From Cliona cf. orientalis (Eukaryota; Porifera; Demospongiae; Clionaida; Clionaidae): DNA of 64,000 nucleotides. The notes beneath the pieces were generated by a model. That model had not been told where the DNA came from and ran no database searches. It saw only the letters and a program-made list of their open reading frames with translations. The stretch lies in NCBI GenBank assembly GCA_963930775.1, contig OZ005695.1:3038001-3102000 (forward strand), in the 5' to 3' direction. The position numbers and the translations under genes were made by a program. Position 1 is the stretch's first letter. Each line of letters opens with the position of its first letter. Of the stretch, positions 44,393 through 57,600 are shown in pieces.

Positions 44393-46159
44393 GTAATGTC
44401 CTATAGTGCGTATAACTAATGTTAGAGGGTACAAAATTTGGGCCAATATACCAAAATAATTATCAAACATTAGTACCCACAAAAAGTCACCTTATGGTAC
44501 TAATAGCTTACAAGATACTAGAAAGTTGAACGCCTAGCAGAGCGAGCCTCAGCGAGCAGATTTGAATATACACGCAATTGCAGGGACTATACATTATCTT
44601 TCAGATGGATTGGAAACGCGCATGCCGCCCTATTACAAACTACACATTTCTGTTTCTGCAATCATCGTTACGGGTAAAAATATCGCGAGCGGTAAGAAGC
44701 TACAAAGGTTGCTTGGAAACACCAGGGACTATCAGTCTCAGTCTGCACGAAGGGGTCAAATTTCTTATTCGCGCGGAAGTGAATCACGCACCCAGAAGTT
44801 AATTTACACTATGGGGATTTTGTATGGGCGAATTCCAACATGGCTGACAGAACAGGCGGTCTACTCCTATGCATGTCATAGAGGGGGGGGGGGTTAATCA
44901 GCTTCGATTGTCGTATTACTTCCTGCATGGTTAGTTAATTCCTGCACCTACTAAAAAAACTAGCGTAGGGATGTATAGTGAATGTAATTATCACTACAAA
45001 TCTTGTTTGTGTACTTTTTGAGCCTGCTATCCCTACTTCATCCTTCAATTTCATTGTTTTTTATACTTGTTTCTGTTCCCTTTTTTATTCCGGATCCTCT
45101 TTTAAATTAGGATAATTCATTAGTGCCATCTGACATGATTTTCCCATTAACTCATATAGTTATGTAGAAACTGAGTAGGGTTGGGTATTTTCATGACAGA
45201 GGCTGTTATTAATGAATGCCTCGCACATAATTGCATTTATGATCAATAGTATTGTAGTCTTTCACAATGCAGGGTACGAGGCCGCAACTGCATCTCATTT
45301 TTGGTGGGGTGCATCCACACAGAAGCTGCACAGCACCACTCTCAACATTTCCCACTTTTGTTTCATTGTAGTCCAAAAGCTGTTTTCCAATATTGGCTAA
45401 GATTTCTCGGACCACACCAAGCCATCAATGTTTTCTCAATATTCAAGAATGCATGGAGTATTTTTTTAGGAAAGAGCTTCTGCAGGTAGTTTCCGAGTGA
45501 ATATTGCATTACTTTACATATTCACCACTCAAAGTCAATCATTAGTTTCTGGTCACACCAGTTGTCTCAAGTACATGCGGGCGGGCGGATGGTTAGGACT
45601 ATGGGACTAACTAATTGAATTAAGACGATCACCATCATGGAATGTGCAGCAGGCAATGAACTGCTCGAGATGTATGATCTTGAGAGTATATCATGTGGCT
45701 CAATACGTCGTTCTACATCATTTTATTATGAATATTATCATTATAGTAATTGGCTCTTCAAAATATCATGTGGGTGGGTGACCAGAAACTAATGATTTTG
45801 GAGTGGCCTTAGCTATTGTTTCACAATTTTTAGATGGATCTTCCAATCTATAAGTAGGATGCAAGAATGCCTTCTATATTATTGCATTTGATGCCATTTA
45901 CGTGTCATGTATTCATGATAGTAGCAATTTTTTTTCACCCTCATCTGGTAATGACACGCACCATTGTCTGCTCTGAACCAGCAGTACTTGCACCCTGCAC
46001 AATCGGAGGTGGGTGGAGCCACATGCAGGTAGGCTACTTGCTGCTATAGATTCTATGATTCTATGTTGCTGCATGATAGCGCATATTAATTAGCGATCTA
46101 GTGCTGCTTGTTTTGTTGGTGATCAAAGTATTATAGCGCTACCTTGGGCCACGCGCGAC
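44393..46159. other. Repeat-bearing intergenic region
   Basis: No gene recognised. A half copy of the 34219 element is at 44905-45060. A pair of inverted words (ATTAGTTTCTGGTCAC near 45540 and its complement near 45785) outlines a miniature element at about 45528-45808. A G run occurs near 44883. Confidence 0.55.
45528..45808. mobile_element. Miniature inverted-repeat element
   Basis: CCACTC...AATCATTAGTTTCTGGTCAC near the left edge is mirrored by GTGACCAGAAACTAATGATT near the right edge. About 280 bp, no coding capacity. Confidence 0.65.
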
Positions 46160-46740
46160 CTCATCGATCGTGTGCGCGCAAGCGGAGCTGACAGAAGGCA
46201 CTCAGGCTCACACTAGGCCATGAAAAACTTCTGTTTAGGGAGCAAATCTTAGAAGCCAGTAAGTTTATTGCCTGGTAGTAACTTCACTGGGCCTGGGATA
46301 GAGTTGAGTTGGCATATTTCGAACAGCTAAGCCCAGAGTGCGAGTAGCTAGCTAGAACGATCGATGCGGTCGCACACGGCGCCATGCCAGTATCACATGA
46401 CTTTACCATGGTTACCAACACAATATTATGAGCATGCGCATTATAATATTATGATAAAATGGCAATTCAGACACACCCACTCGCAAAATGTGCTGAACAC
46501 ACCCACAATTAAATTGCTATCCTGATAACACAAAACGAGCATGCCACATACGTGCGCGCTCCAAAACGGAAAGGATTTATACTCGGAATCAAGGTGAACG
46601 ATTCAGGGAGTCTTGAGTTAGCCCTGGAAAAACAAAGATTGAGATTTTAGCACTTTTTGTGATTTCTTTACACAGCTTGTTCTGGTATACCTGATTGTTT
46701 CCATGGATGTTTTGGGGCTTTCTAGATAGATACTCAGACG
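46160..46740 (+). repeat. Repeat family C, copy 1
   Basis: Shares with 51780-52500 the ordered words ATCACATGACTT, CCATGGTTACCA, GAGCATGCGCAT, GAGTCTTGAGTTAGCCCTGG and CCTGATTGTTTCCATGGATG. The copy here lacks the 350 bp insertion found in the other. No protein domain recognised. Confidence 0.7.
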
Positions 46741-46789
46741 TAGATTACAGTCTACTGATAGCTACCAGCGCAGCCAAACGTGTGCCACT

Positions 46790-47132
46790 AGCATTATTGA
46801 CGCCCTTTACCAGTCCATAATATTCATGTTATGTGCATGAGCTGAAAGCGCAAGGCCTGCATGCATAATGCATTGAGTGGGCACTGTTGATAGGTGTGGT
46901 TATGAAGGCAAACCAAAAGGCACTATTTGTGACGCTCGTGGACCATATCCCTTGATTCGAAGCACACTGAAGCCCGTTTCGCCAAATGCGACTGATTCAT
47001 TGTGCTTACTAGTCGCTCAGGTGCCTTGACCTCGAGATATGGCAATTTTTGTGCTAACAACTACAACAACGACAATGACAACAATGATGACACAACCGAT
47101 TACTTTACCCCCTTGCGCATGCGTGCGGGGTA
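46790..47132 (+). repeat. Repeat family A copy
   Basis: Contains ATGCATTGAGTGGGCACTG, AAAAGGCACTATTTGTGACGC, CTGATTCATTGTGCTTACTAG and CCTTGCGCATGCGTGCGGGG in the family order. It ends at the usual GGGGTAA border. Confidence 0.7.
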
Positions 47133-47489
47133 ACTAGGGTTTATAGACCCCAAAGGGGGAGAGGGCATGTAGCTGCCATAGTGTCCTATGTACTTAGCAA
47201 AATTCAGATCAGATACTATTAGTGGTTTGTAACTAATTATAGTAACAGCTGCAGTCTGGCTTTCACTGTGCATATTGAGGAGTTTTACTGTTTTTTAGCT
47301 TACATATGAATTTTGCCAGGTGCCTACTTACATCAGTGCTCTCTTCTCCTTTAGGAGTCTATATAAGCCCTTGATAATAACTATTATAGCGCAAAGCTGG
47401 CTTTATTAATTTTATCCATGGGATTATGTATGCAAGCCAAGAGAGCACATGATACCCTTTTTAATACTTCGTGAATAAATCATCAAGAA

Positions 47490-48657
47490 ACTAGAGCTCT
47501 GTAGAGCACATGCACATACCGTAAAGTCTGGTTAATAAGCGCACATGCTTATTAAGCGCATATATTTTTTTAATTAGCGCATATTTCCTTCCTGTTGTTA
47601 ATAAGCACATGCGCCCAATAAAGACGGCAGTAATATCCACTGTTTGATCAAGAGTATTCCATGGTCTACATGGCTAGAACTATTTTCCCAAGCTATTTTC
47701 GGATAGCCAGATGCATGAGATCGGCTATACTCAACACTGCGATGTCCCACTGAGACGGATTCAGACTCTTGACCTTGACTTTGAAGCGAGTCTCGCCAAA
47801 GAAGTCGGCTATTTTCCATGATTTTCTTTCAGTGATGGCTTCCAATCATATATACTCCCATGAACTATTACTTAGCTTATTCCAAGAATTGCTGTATTCA
47901 TAATTTGCTAGCTTTATGATTGAGCACTCAAACGTGCTGGCAGTGGGCAGGGCCAAAAATTCACTCTCTATTAAGCGCATATCGTCTAATAGGTGCACGT
48001 TTCCTTACCACCGAGAGTGATAAGCACATGCACTTATTAACCAGACTTTACGGTACCCCACACGCACATTGTCCAATTTATAGATAAACTTTGTGTGTAT
48101 GGTCATAATTAGTGGAAATTTTGGTGGGTGGCAGAGGTCACAGTGATCCGTGGTCAGCCAAGATACCACTCAGCGCTGATTCCCTCTCTGTAGTTACCAG
48201 AAGATATGGACTGCTACTACCTACATTTATTAATAGCTATCTTACATTCTGATTCGGTTCCATAGGGCTTTACATTTCAGTTTGCTATATGTAGCAGCCA
48301 AACAGTACGTCATGAGCATATTTAGAACATTTCAACGATCTTTATATACCAGTTCAGCACTTAGTTGTGCGCATGAGCAGAAAGTATATATATGCATTAT
48401 GCATTGAATGGATATGTACAAACACTGTCGATAGGCGTGGCTACGATGGCTAACAAAAAGGCACTATTTGACACTCATGGATCGTGCTCTTCGATTTGAA
48501 ATACACTGAAGCCAGTTTTTTGCCAAATGTGACTGATTCATTGTGCTTACGAGTCGCTTAGGTGCCTAGGTCTCGAGATAAGGCAATTTTTGTGCTCATG
48601 ACAACAACAATGATACGACCAATTACTTTCTTCCCTTGCGCATGCACGTGGGGTAAT
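47490..48657 (+). repeat. Repeat family A copy interrupted by a miniature element
   Basis: Left part GAGCTCTGTAGAGCACATGC at 47497 is separated from the rest (CCCCACACGCAC from about 48056) by the element at 47519-48053. The right part runs through AGGCACTATTTGACACTC and CTGATTCATTGTGCTTACGAG to CCCTTGCGCATGCACG near 48640. The insertion is therefore younger than this family A copy. Confidence 0.72.
47519..48053. mobile_element. TA-flanked miniature element, CCGTAAAGTC ends
   Basis: Starts CCGTAAAGTCTGGTTAATAA and ends with the complement, flanked by TA on both sides. The arms contain repeated ATAAGCGCAT words. About 535 bp; a minus-strand frame of 73 codons inside has no recognised domain. 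Confidence 0.8.
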
Positions 48658-48669
48658 AAGCTTAGAACA

Positions 48670-51600
48670 TCAGACGCTAGTCTGTGTATTATCTCTACCT
48701 GTGAAATATTTTCCCTTCGGAGTAACTTTTTTCATATATATATGTTCACTTGGCACTGAATCCGAGCCACTATGCAAACTTTTATTAGCAGTCGGTTGAC
48801 CAGCCTCCAGGTTGCCTTTTTTCAATGAAACATTGTCACTCTCTAGTGAACTGGACTGTTTGTTGTCAGGTTGAGTTCCACCTCCCAGTTTCAGTGAATC
48901 ATCCTTTCTCTCCAGTGAGCTAGGCAGTTTGCTGTCTAGCTCACTTTGCTTCAATGAAGCATCATCACTCTCCAATGAGCCAGACAATTTGTTGTCAGGT
49001 TGAAGTCCACCTCCTAGCTTGCTTTGTTTCAAAGAATCATCCTCTGTCTCCATTGAGCCAGACAGTTTGTTGTCAGACAAAGCCCCATCTTCTAGCTTGC
49101 TTTGTTTCAACAAAGCAATCTCGCTTTCAATTGAGCCAAATGGTTTGTAATTGGACAGAGCATGGTTTTCCAGGTCGCTTTCAGATTGAGCCTCAGTACT
49201 ATCTTCATTGCTTTGTTGTTTCAATACATTTTGATGTGCAGGGTTAGAATTCAGCCAGCGTCCTTGAGCAGACTTCATTGTTGAGCTAACAGATTCATCA
49301 TATAAATCAGCAGAGTCTTGCACATTTTCAATCTCTGATTTCTCAGATAATTTATCATCGTCAGATAACTCCTATACGTATAACAATGCAATATAATTAT
49401 CGCAGAATATTAATCCCGCAATTATGTCCTCCCCTCATCATGCGTAGCCCCCTTGCAACTTTTATCTCGAGTACCTTTTTGTCTCGCATATAAGCCTCCC
49501 TTCTAACTGTAACATTAGGGTCCAAGAGCCAATTAATGAATGCACTGGTGCACAGAACCCTCACCCCTACATGGATTTATGACTCATGCATGTGTATAGC
49601 ATGGCTCACTGTGTATGGGGTAAAAACATACCCTGCACCTGAACAGGGTTCTGGTACTATTGAGTCAGTGTATGATCTAGCAGTAGAGGGAAGGTTCCTG
49701 GTTATGTTACTACAGTGGTTTATGATAATAGCCAGTAATATAGTAATATTTTATACAAGTATGTTTGATGTCACAATCACTGGATAATGTGGCAGATATG
49801 CATATATGAGCTATTTAATAACGACGTACTCAGAGTAAATTTAAAGTTAAAACGGCATCATCTCATTAACAGTGCCTGGTTAGTACAGTGGGCAAGTGTT
49901 TATGAGAGCTGTATGAACTCCATACCACAAAGAAGTTCGCAAAGGTGACGTTCTCACTCTTCTCAAGTGTCGAATCTATCACCAGACTATTGACAGGTGT
50001 GACAAAGAACAGACCCTGCCTCTCGCTTCGCTTTAGACTCTGTGGCCTGCTCAGGAGGCCTCTTAAAATGTACAGCACTTTGTGCTATTCATTCAAGAAT
50101 GCATCTCTATGGCCACCCTCGTTTGTGCTCATGGACACTACAATTCTGACGACACATGAGCCTTCTGAACTTGTAGCAAAGTGTATCTTTTGTGCCCTCA
50201 AGGATGACACGGACTATAAACAAACATGTCACTCTGAAAATATTTTTCATTATATAATACAACAAGTATGTTTGATGTTATAATCACAGGATAACTTGAT
50301 GAGGCTAATAATATTATGCATGAGATACTAGTAGTATGCTAGGAGAAAATCTAATGTAATCTCATAGCTAGCAGCATGTCAAGATAGCCTGTTAGAATAG
50401 TGATAGTGCGCACATGCAGATGAGAGCTGCATGAACTTTGAACCTATTATTGCATAGACCATACCACCAACAGCAGCTACTCAAATCTCATCACTAAGGA
50501 GGCGATGTTCTCACTCTTTTCAAGCATCGAATCTACCACCACACTATTGATAGGTGTGTGTATGCCCCATTGGTCGATTAGTAATTTCTTATCAGAAAGA
50601 GTCCCAATACATAATGCGGGTGGGCGGGTATTACCCTAATTACTGCAAACCACAGATATACAAACACTAGAGAGCCATCCAGTCACTTAAAACTCTAATA
50701 TTACTGACCAGGCAGCTGAAAAATGTTTGAAACCTGCTGATGAGTATTGTCAGAAAAACTACTGTAATAGTTCAGCTTGCGGGATATCATGCTTGAATCT
50801 TAAAACTCAAACAGAACTTGACAACAATGGATCACATGACAAGATACACCCCTTTATTGCGTCATTGGCATACAGTAGTTGATAAATTGTACCTAAAGAA
50901 TTGATGCGCGCAGCTGATGAGAAACTAGCAATCATTGAATTTGGACCTCACGTCATACGCAAGCGAACACTCGCCCCCATGATGAAATATATCACACTAG
51001 TTATAGCAACTAACCATGACTCCTTGATGCTCCACTTCCATATTACTGGACTGTGACAGTGAGGATGTGTCATTATCACTAAGTAATTCTTTAACTTTGA
51101 GTCGGGGATTACTTCCTGGATCACGCCCTGAATAATCATGTATAATCACTGATTTAGTATTTTTAGTAACAATTATACAGATACATAGCACCAAATACAA
51201 TCTTGCTAGTGCCACCAAAGTAATACAGTGGAACTTCTCATAACGGACCCTCCCAGGAGCGACCACCCACTATATAACGGACAATCGCTATGGAACGGAT
51301 TGAATTTGCCATAGACTTAGTACATTACGAACCTCCGAGGAGCAGACAACCTCTCAATTCACTATAACGGACGGATTGTTCGGATCCGATTGAATCTCTC
51401 AGTATCATTTTACTTCTAAATAGCGGACGGCCAGCAAGCCACACCCCTTTTCGCGGCCAGTGACGTAATTGCTGGCGCCATGATCCTGGCCAGGCCTTCC
51501 CCCTTCGTAGGAGGGGCGCTATCTTGAAGAAGTAGACTCATATCCAGCTCATATCCTGCTTTCCTGTTGATTCTTTCTCCAGTCACCTCAAGAACTATCT

Positions 51601-54600
51601 ATGACTCTACATAGGCAAGCTCTAGATCTTGGCATAGCCTCGTTCCCAGACCCAGAGAAGCTGCTACCAACATTGAACTTACTAACCTTTTAGGTTTGCT
51701 TCCGACTAAATAGAAGTTTTTCACGGCCTAGCTCGTTCTCCAGGTCCAGTCTGCCCGCGCCCGCGTGATCGATGTGGTGGCGCGCAGCGGCAGCGCTTAA
51801 ATCCTGTCACATGACTTCACCATGGTAACACATTATGAGCATGCGCATAATATAACAAAATGGCGAATAAGACACGCCCAATCGTACAATGCGCTGACCA
51901 AACCCACCATTTAGGCCACTATTGGTTGAAAATTAGTTTCTCATCCCCCGCCTGCATGGAATTTTGCCCCCGCTTCAATCTCGTCATTATGCCATTATAT
52001 GCTACTACGCATGCGCAGATCTGTCGCGTGTGGATAGAGTGGGTAAAGGTCGTCGGGCAAAAAAGGGGATAGACTATATCTGACCGCGCTAGTATTGCTT
52101 CTTTGTGTGTACATTTTGTTATTTTAAGGATCAAGAAGTGTTTACATAGCACATTTCCTGGAATGCACTAATGTAAATAATGGCATAATGGTAATGTACC
52201 GCCCGCCCGCATACAATTCTGGGAAAGTCCCTGATGAGAAACTATTATTCAACAAATAGTGGCCTTAGTAACGGTGTCATGATAACACAAAACTAGTGTG
52301 ACACTGCACTGCGCGCTACAAAATAGAGTGGATTTATATGTGAACTAAGGTGAGCGGTCCAGAGAGTCTTGAGTTAGCCCTGGTAATGAAAAAGAAAGAA
52401 AGATTGACAATTGGCTATTTTTTACATGGCTGGTTCAGGCATACCTGATCGTTTCCATGGATGTGTGGGGGCTTAATAGATAGATATTCTGGCGTAGATG
52501 ATGAATATGAGAGTTAAAAACCTTAAAATTTAAGTTGCACTGAGTTATTCAAGTTTTTGTAATGTATTACATATATGGCAATATCCGGGCCATCCTTACT
52601 TATAGAGTCGGTATTATTATTGTGTATATAAAGTGTCTCCGCTTCTGTAAAAGGACAACTACCTCCATATAAAGGACAAACGGCCTGCTCCCAATGTGTC
52701 CGTTATTCGGAAGTTCTACTGTAATGGAATATTATGCTCTTCATATTTGAAAAGTAACCGTAGTTACTACTAATTTCAGCGTCGCTGGAGTGCGGCTACT
52801 AGTCGAGGGCGGCTTTAACTATACTTTAATAGTAATCCTCTGTGTGTTATTTGTTACATGATAGACTATTTTTTTAGGGCTGCTTTTGCATTAGAGACAT
52901 GATCAAAGGATAAGCAAAAGAACCAAAGCCAAGTGCATCATCTACCATCCTCTTGCCTCACACTATCATTCATGGCCTAGGATGCGGCTTCACCTGTTGA
53001 ATAAATTGACTGCATGCTTCTTTAGTAACCAGGGGCGGATCTAGGGGGGGGGGTTGCTGGGATTGCAACCCCCCTAAACGATTTTGAGCAGCCCCTCCCA
53101 CTTATATACAAGGCCTACTATAGCTTGGCACAGTATCTGCCACTGTATGGTTAGCAACAGACAAGCTGTGTAGTACATAATTGGCCTCAAGCCAACAGGT
53201 AGTGCACGGTGGTTAGTGGTACACCCTGAACATGGCTTCAGCTATGAATAATCTACTGTAGACCACAAGAGTCAGCTGTGGTGCTAGGCGTGGTAAAGCT
53301 CTATACCTACAGTCATATGCATGCTACAGTGTTACAGTACCTTACTAGGGTCACAGTCACTCTCTGGGGCGAGATATGATGATTAAAAGTGGGCGTGGCT
53401 CATTAAAAGGGGGCGTGGTCGCAAAACATTTCGCTCGCTTCGTGCGCAATTATACCTACAACCCCACCATACTAAAAATCCTAGATCCGCCCCTGAGTAC
53501 CTAGTTTGTAGTCCTCTTCTAGAAGCCTAACCACACCAGTAGCAGCATATAATGATGATTCTGAACACTCAGATGGAAAGATTGGTAATTGAGGTGATGG
53601 TTGTTCTGAAGGAGGGGAAGAAGTATTAATTGTATTCCTATTGGATTCTCCAGTATCTGTTCGCATGTTAATCACCAGATCTTTCACATTTTCTGCATAA
53701 CTTTTGTAGCCAGCTTTTTCAAACACTTTGATCAGATTGTTATAAGTGGCAGCAGAACCACGCTTTTGTTTCCACATCTCTAATGCTTTTCTCCTATATA
53801 AATGAAGGGAAAATACATTAAAATTCATATCCAATTATATTATGAGAAACGTTGTTATGCATGGTCCAATAACATGCACTGTCATGGTTCTTGAAGTGGG
53901 ATCCAGGCCACCCCTTCAAGTCATCCCCTCTCTGTTGTGCACAGACGTAGCTACAAAGGCATGCAAATATCATTCACCAACATTTAACTTACGTTTGTAA
54001 TTTTAAATCTGTAGGATACTGTGTGTTGATAGCCGCAATATCAGCTGGTGTCAGACCCAGGTGGTCGGCAATAGATCCCTTCCAGTCACACATTTTATCA
54101 GCTATTTGTCCAAGGTGTAGAGAAACTCCATCATTATTAATATCCAATACTTGATCCCCAAGTACTGGATACACAAAATATAAATTTGGTGAATAACATA
54201 CCAGTGGTATAAATTTAAAATAATAAAGTTTTGTTTCTAGGTAGTAGGCAACTAGGGTCAGATAAGTCTTAACTTAAGTGTGCAACCATTGATCTGCCTT
54301 GCAGGATCAGCTACAGTATAATATTATTTTAGATATGAGCTCTTTGATCATAAAGGCACAAGTTAGAATTAAAGTAATAATAATAGTGGGCAGACAATAA
54401 TAATAGTCATACAACTATGCCAGTGGTCCCAACCATAATACAGTAATTATTGTTGCACCTAGTTGCTCAACCCATGATCTGCTTTTTGATTCAGGCTGAG
54501 CATCATCAACAATAATTTTCAAAAGACAACGAGTTATTAAACCTTGGCGCATGTGCGAGGGGTACGGTAGTCGTTCTGTGTGTGAGTGTGTGTGACATGT

Positions 54601-57600
54601 GTGTCTGTCTGTTACCATGCCAGCTGCTACTGGTTTATACGATGCAAACAAGGTGCCATTAGGCTTCTTACGGCATTTTCAAGGTGTGTATTGTGTGGAT
54701 TTTGTTGAAAACGCTTCATTCAATAGTTTTTGGCGACATTTGCTGACCACCATGGCCTTCTTTGCTTCTTGACGAGCTCTCGATCGATGAAAGAGACAGT
54801 GATGGCTTCATTTCGATGTTAGTAGTGTGTAGCTCTAGCGATAGCTCATATAACTCATCATAACTCAGTGGCTATCAAGTATCATGACTACGCTTCTTGG
54901 CTTTACTTTACTAGATCTGCTGATCCACGTAGTACTATTACATAATACTGTGCAATCTGTATAATTATTAGTGCATTCTTGTAACTACATAGCTATTGCT
55001 ATTGCACTGAGGGTTTTGTACTCTATAGTGCTTCATTGCCATCTGATAATGGCAAGCTTGAGACTAATTTTATCATTTAACTAATTCATTTCAGATTGCC
55101 CAATACGTGTGTACAGTAGCAAGAAACATGCACATATTATACATAGCGGCCTCGTACCTTGGTTGTTTTTGTGATTAGGAAAACCGGGTGTCTGACACAT
55201 ATTAATAAAACAGCTTACATACATATCAGAGGTGCACAGACAATCTCAATCCTAAGGTCACTAGAACTATTATCCTGCTGTATACTATAGAGTATAATAA
55301 TATTATTATACAGATGCATGATCATAGTTACCTTGTTGACTTTCAGTCCATAATTTATAACCATCTGGTAAGTGACTGTCTTCACCTGTTATTTTGCAAT
55401 AAAGTGTATTTGTATCCCAGTCAATCTTAGCTGGATGTGGACGTCCTTTGCATTCAGATCGTGTGCAGTTGAAGGCAAAAACAAAATAATCACGGAATGA
55501 ACCATGAAATTTCATATTTATGTCCCTAATAATCCTCTTGATCCGTTTGAAAACTTTTTCACAGGTAACAGTAAATCTATCCCTCAGACTCGATTCATGA
55601 TCAGCCATTGCTGATTCAGGACAAAAGCAATGAACTTCAATATGAGTGGATCGAATCTTGAGGATAATACGAGCCACCCCAACACTAAAAGAAACTTGAT
55701 TTCTAAATACCCCCCTTTGATTAAGTTTCCAAGAAAACGATTTTATTTTATTATCCATGAGAGATTTTATAAGTATTCCAGAAATGGCTCTTGGACAAAA
55801 TCCATCTTTACATGTGATTGATATGGGTGGTGGTGCCTTGATTGAGCAATTTGAAATATTTGATCCTTGCTTCTCATCAGGAGCATGACAAAGCACACAT
55901 GGAAAAAAATATTTCTCTTCTCCATTTTGATCTTTGAAACAAACAGCTATTCCAAGATATTTAAGAATTTCTAGAGTCCACTGAAATGGAAGCTGTGAGT
56001 CAGAATAATTCTTTAAACTAATCGTTCTCATGGCTTCTATTGAGAATATGCCCCTTTTTTGAAGATCGTCAATTTCTCTTACACTGGCATGATCACTAAT
56101 AAACGTTTCTACTATCAGTTTAGTGATTGTATCAAACAAAAGATGAGGATCAATAATCACACTATCATTAAGTCCTTTGACAGGGAAATATCGTATTAGG
56201 CCAAGTCTATGGTGAATGAAAAGTAGTGCTTTATTGAAGTCTTCTTTGTTTGATATTCCACAGCTCTGTGCTACAGTACGACAGTCATAATAAGTCAAGA
56301 CTCGACTTGATTTATGCTTTGCTTGAAGGACAAGGCTGAAAACTAGCCAGGAGCAAGGGCATGGTATTGTGAATTCTTGTTGCCTTTCAATCATTCTTTG
56401 CAAGGCTGAACGGATCTTTTGAAAATCATAATCCTCTTCATCAAGATTGTTAACTGTAAACATAAGCTGATCACTACCCTCAGCACATTGAATCGAATCT
56501 TGCTGAAGTGATGCTTGCTTGACAATATCTTGAAGTTGCTTGTCGATCTCCTGGATCATATCATTAGCTGAGGACTCTGGCAGTTGATCTTTATAAGTAC
56601 CAATAAAAAATACTTTAGGCTTAATACGCTTATGGTCAACCTGCTCTAATTGAGGTCCAGTGCATTCTAAAGCTGCTATAGTGGCAAGAGTCTGAAGTAT
56701 CTCATCCTTTAAAGTGAAGGAAGACAAATAGGTTTTCTCAGTACCATTGGGATATTGATACCGTACAGTGTAAGGCTCATCGAGCTTACTGTTTAGAGGA
56801 AACGTAACAAAAAATGCAGAGGGTCCACAGACAAGGAGCGGTAAAAGTTCCTGAAATTCCAATTGACCTCCTGTGTTTGTCAGGTAGAGGGACCATGATG
56901 ACTCAAGGTGTTCACGAAGTGCATGCATGTGTCGCAATTCAATAGCACGTTTGAAGATATCCATAGGTCCTTCACGTAAGCTGAACTCTCTTAAGTACAA
57001 TGGGTTTGGCATTCCTGATGATGGTATATCATCATAGTGAGGATAAGTTATAGCTCCCTTAGCTACTTCTGGAATTGCTTGATGACTGTCAATTTTGCTT
57101 TCACTTTCTGTTTCATTTTCACTTTCTCCGTCACTTTCACCTGTAATAAGTATTACTGCAGACTGATAATTAACGGATCCAACTATTGGAGTAATTAAAT
57201 CTGGTATAGGCTTGGTTTTTCTTCCTTCGTCAGTGAGTGAAGCAATATGAGTTAGTACAGTGGTCATCATTAATTCAAGGGCTTCTTGATCATACTCTAA
57301 CTTTGTCCATTTCAAATTAGTTGTAGCTGCATCCATTGTACACACTTTCTTCACCTCCACTTTAATTACGTTCTCTAAAACACCAGTACTAGGTGAGATT
57401 GAGCCATGATCAGGAGGACCTTTGCCCATTAAGCGATCCATGAGAGAATTTTTTCCAGATCGTCCAGGACCAATAATTACACCGTGAACTACAGTGTGAC
57501 CGATTTCCTTCTCCTGTCTTACTAAGTCTTCCATTGTTTCTACAAAAGTTTTGTCAACTTCTGACTCATATTCTTTGTCCACATGAAGGTTCAAGCCAGT

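Noticed and set aside
50000-50280. 112-codon plus-strand frame as a gene
   Set aside because: It lies in repeat family B, which occurs three times in the window with the frame not conserved.
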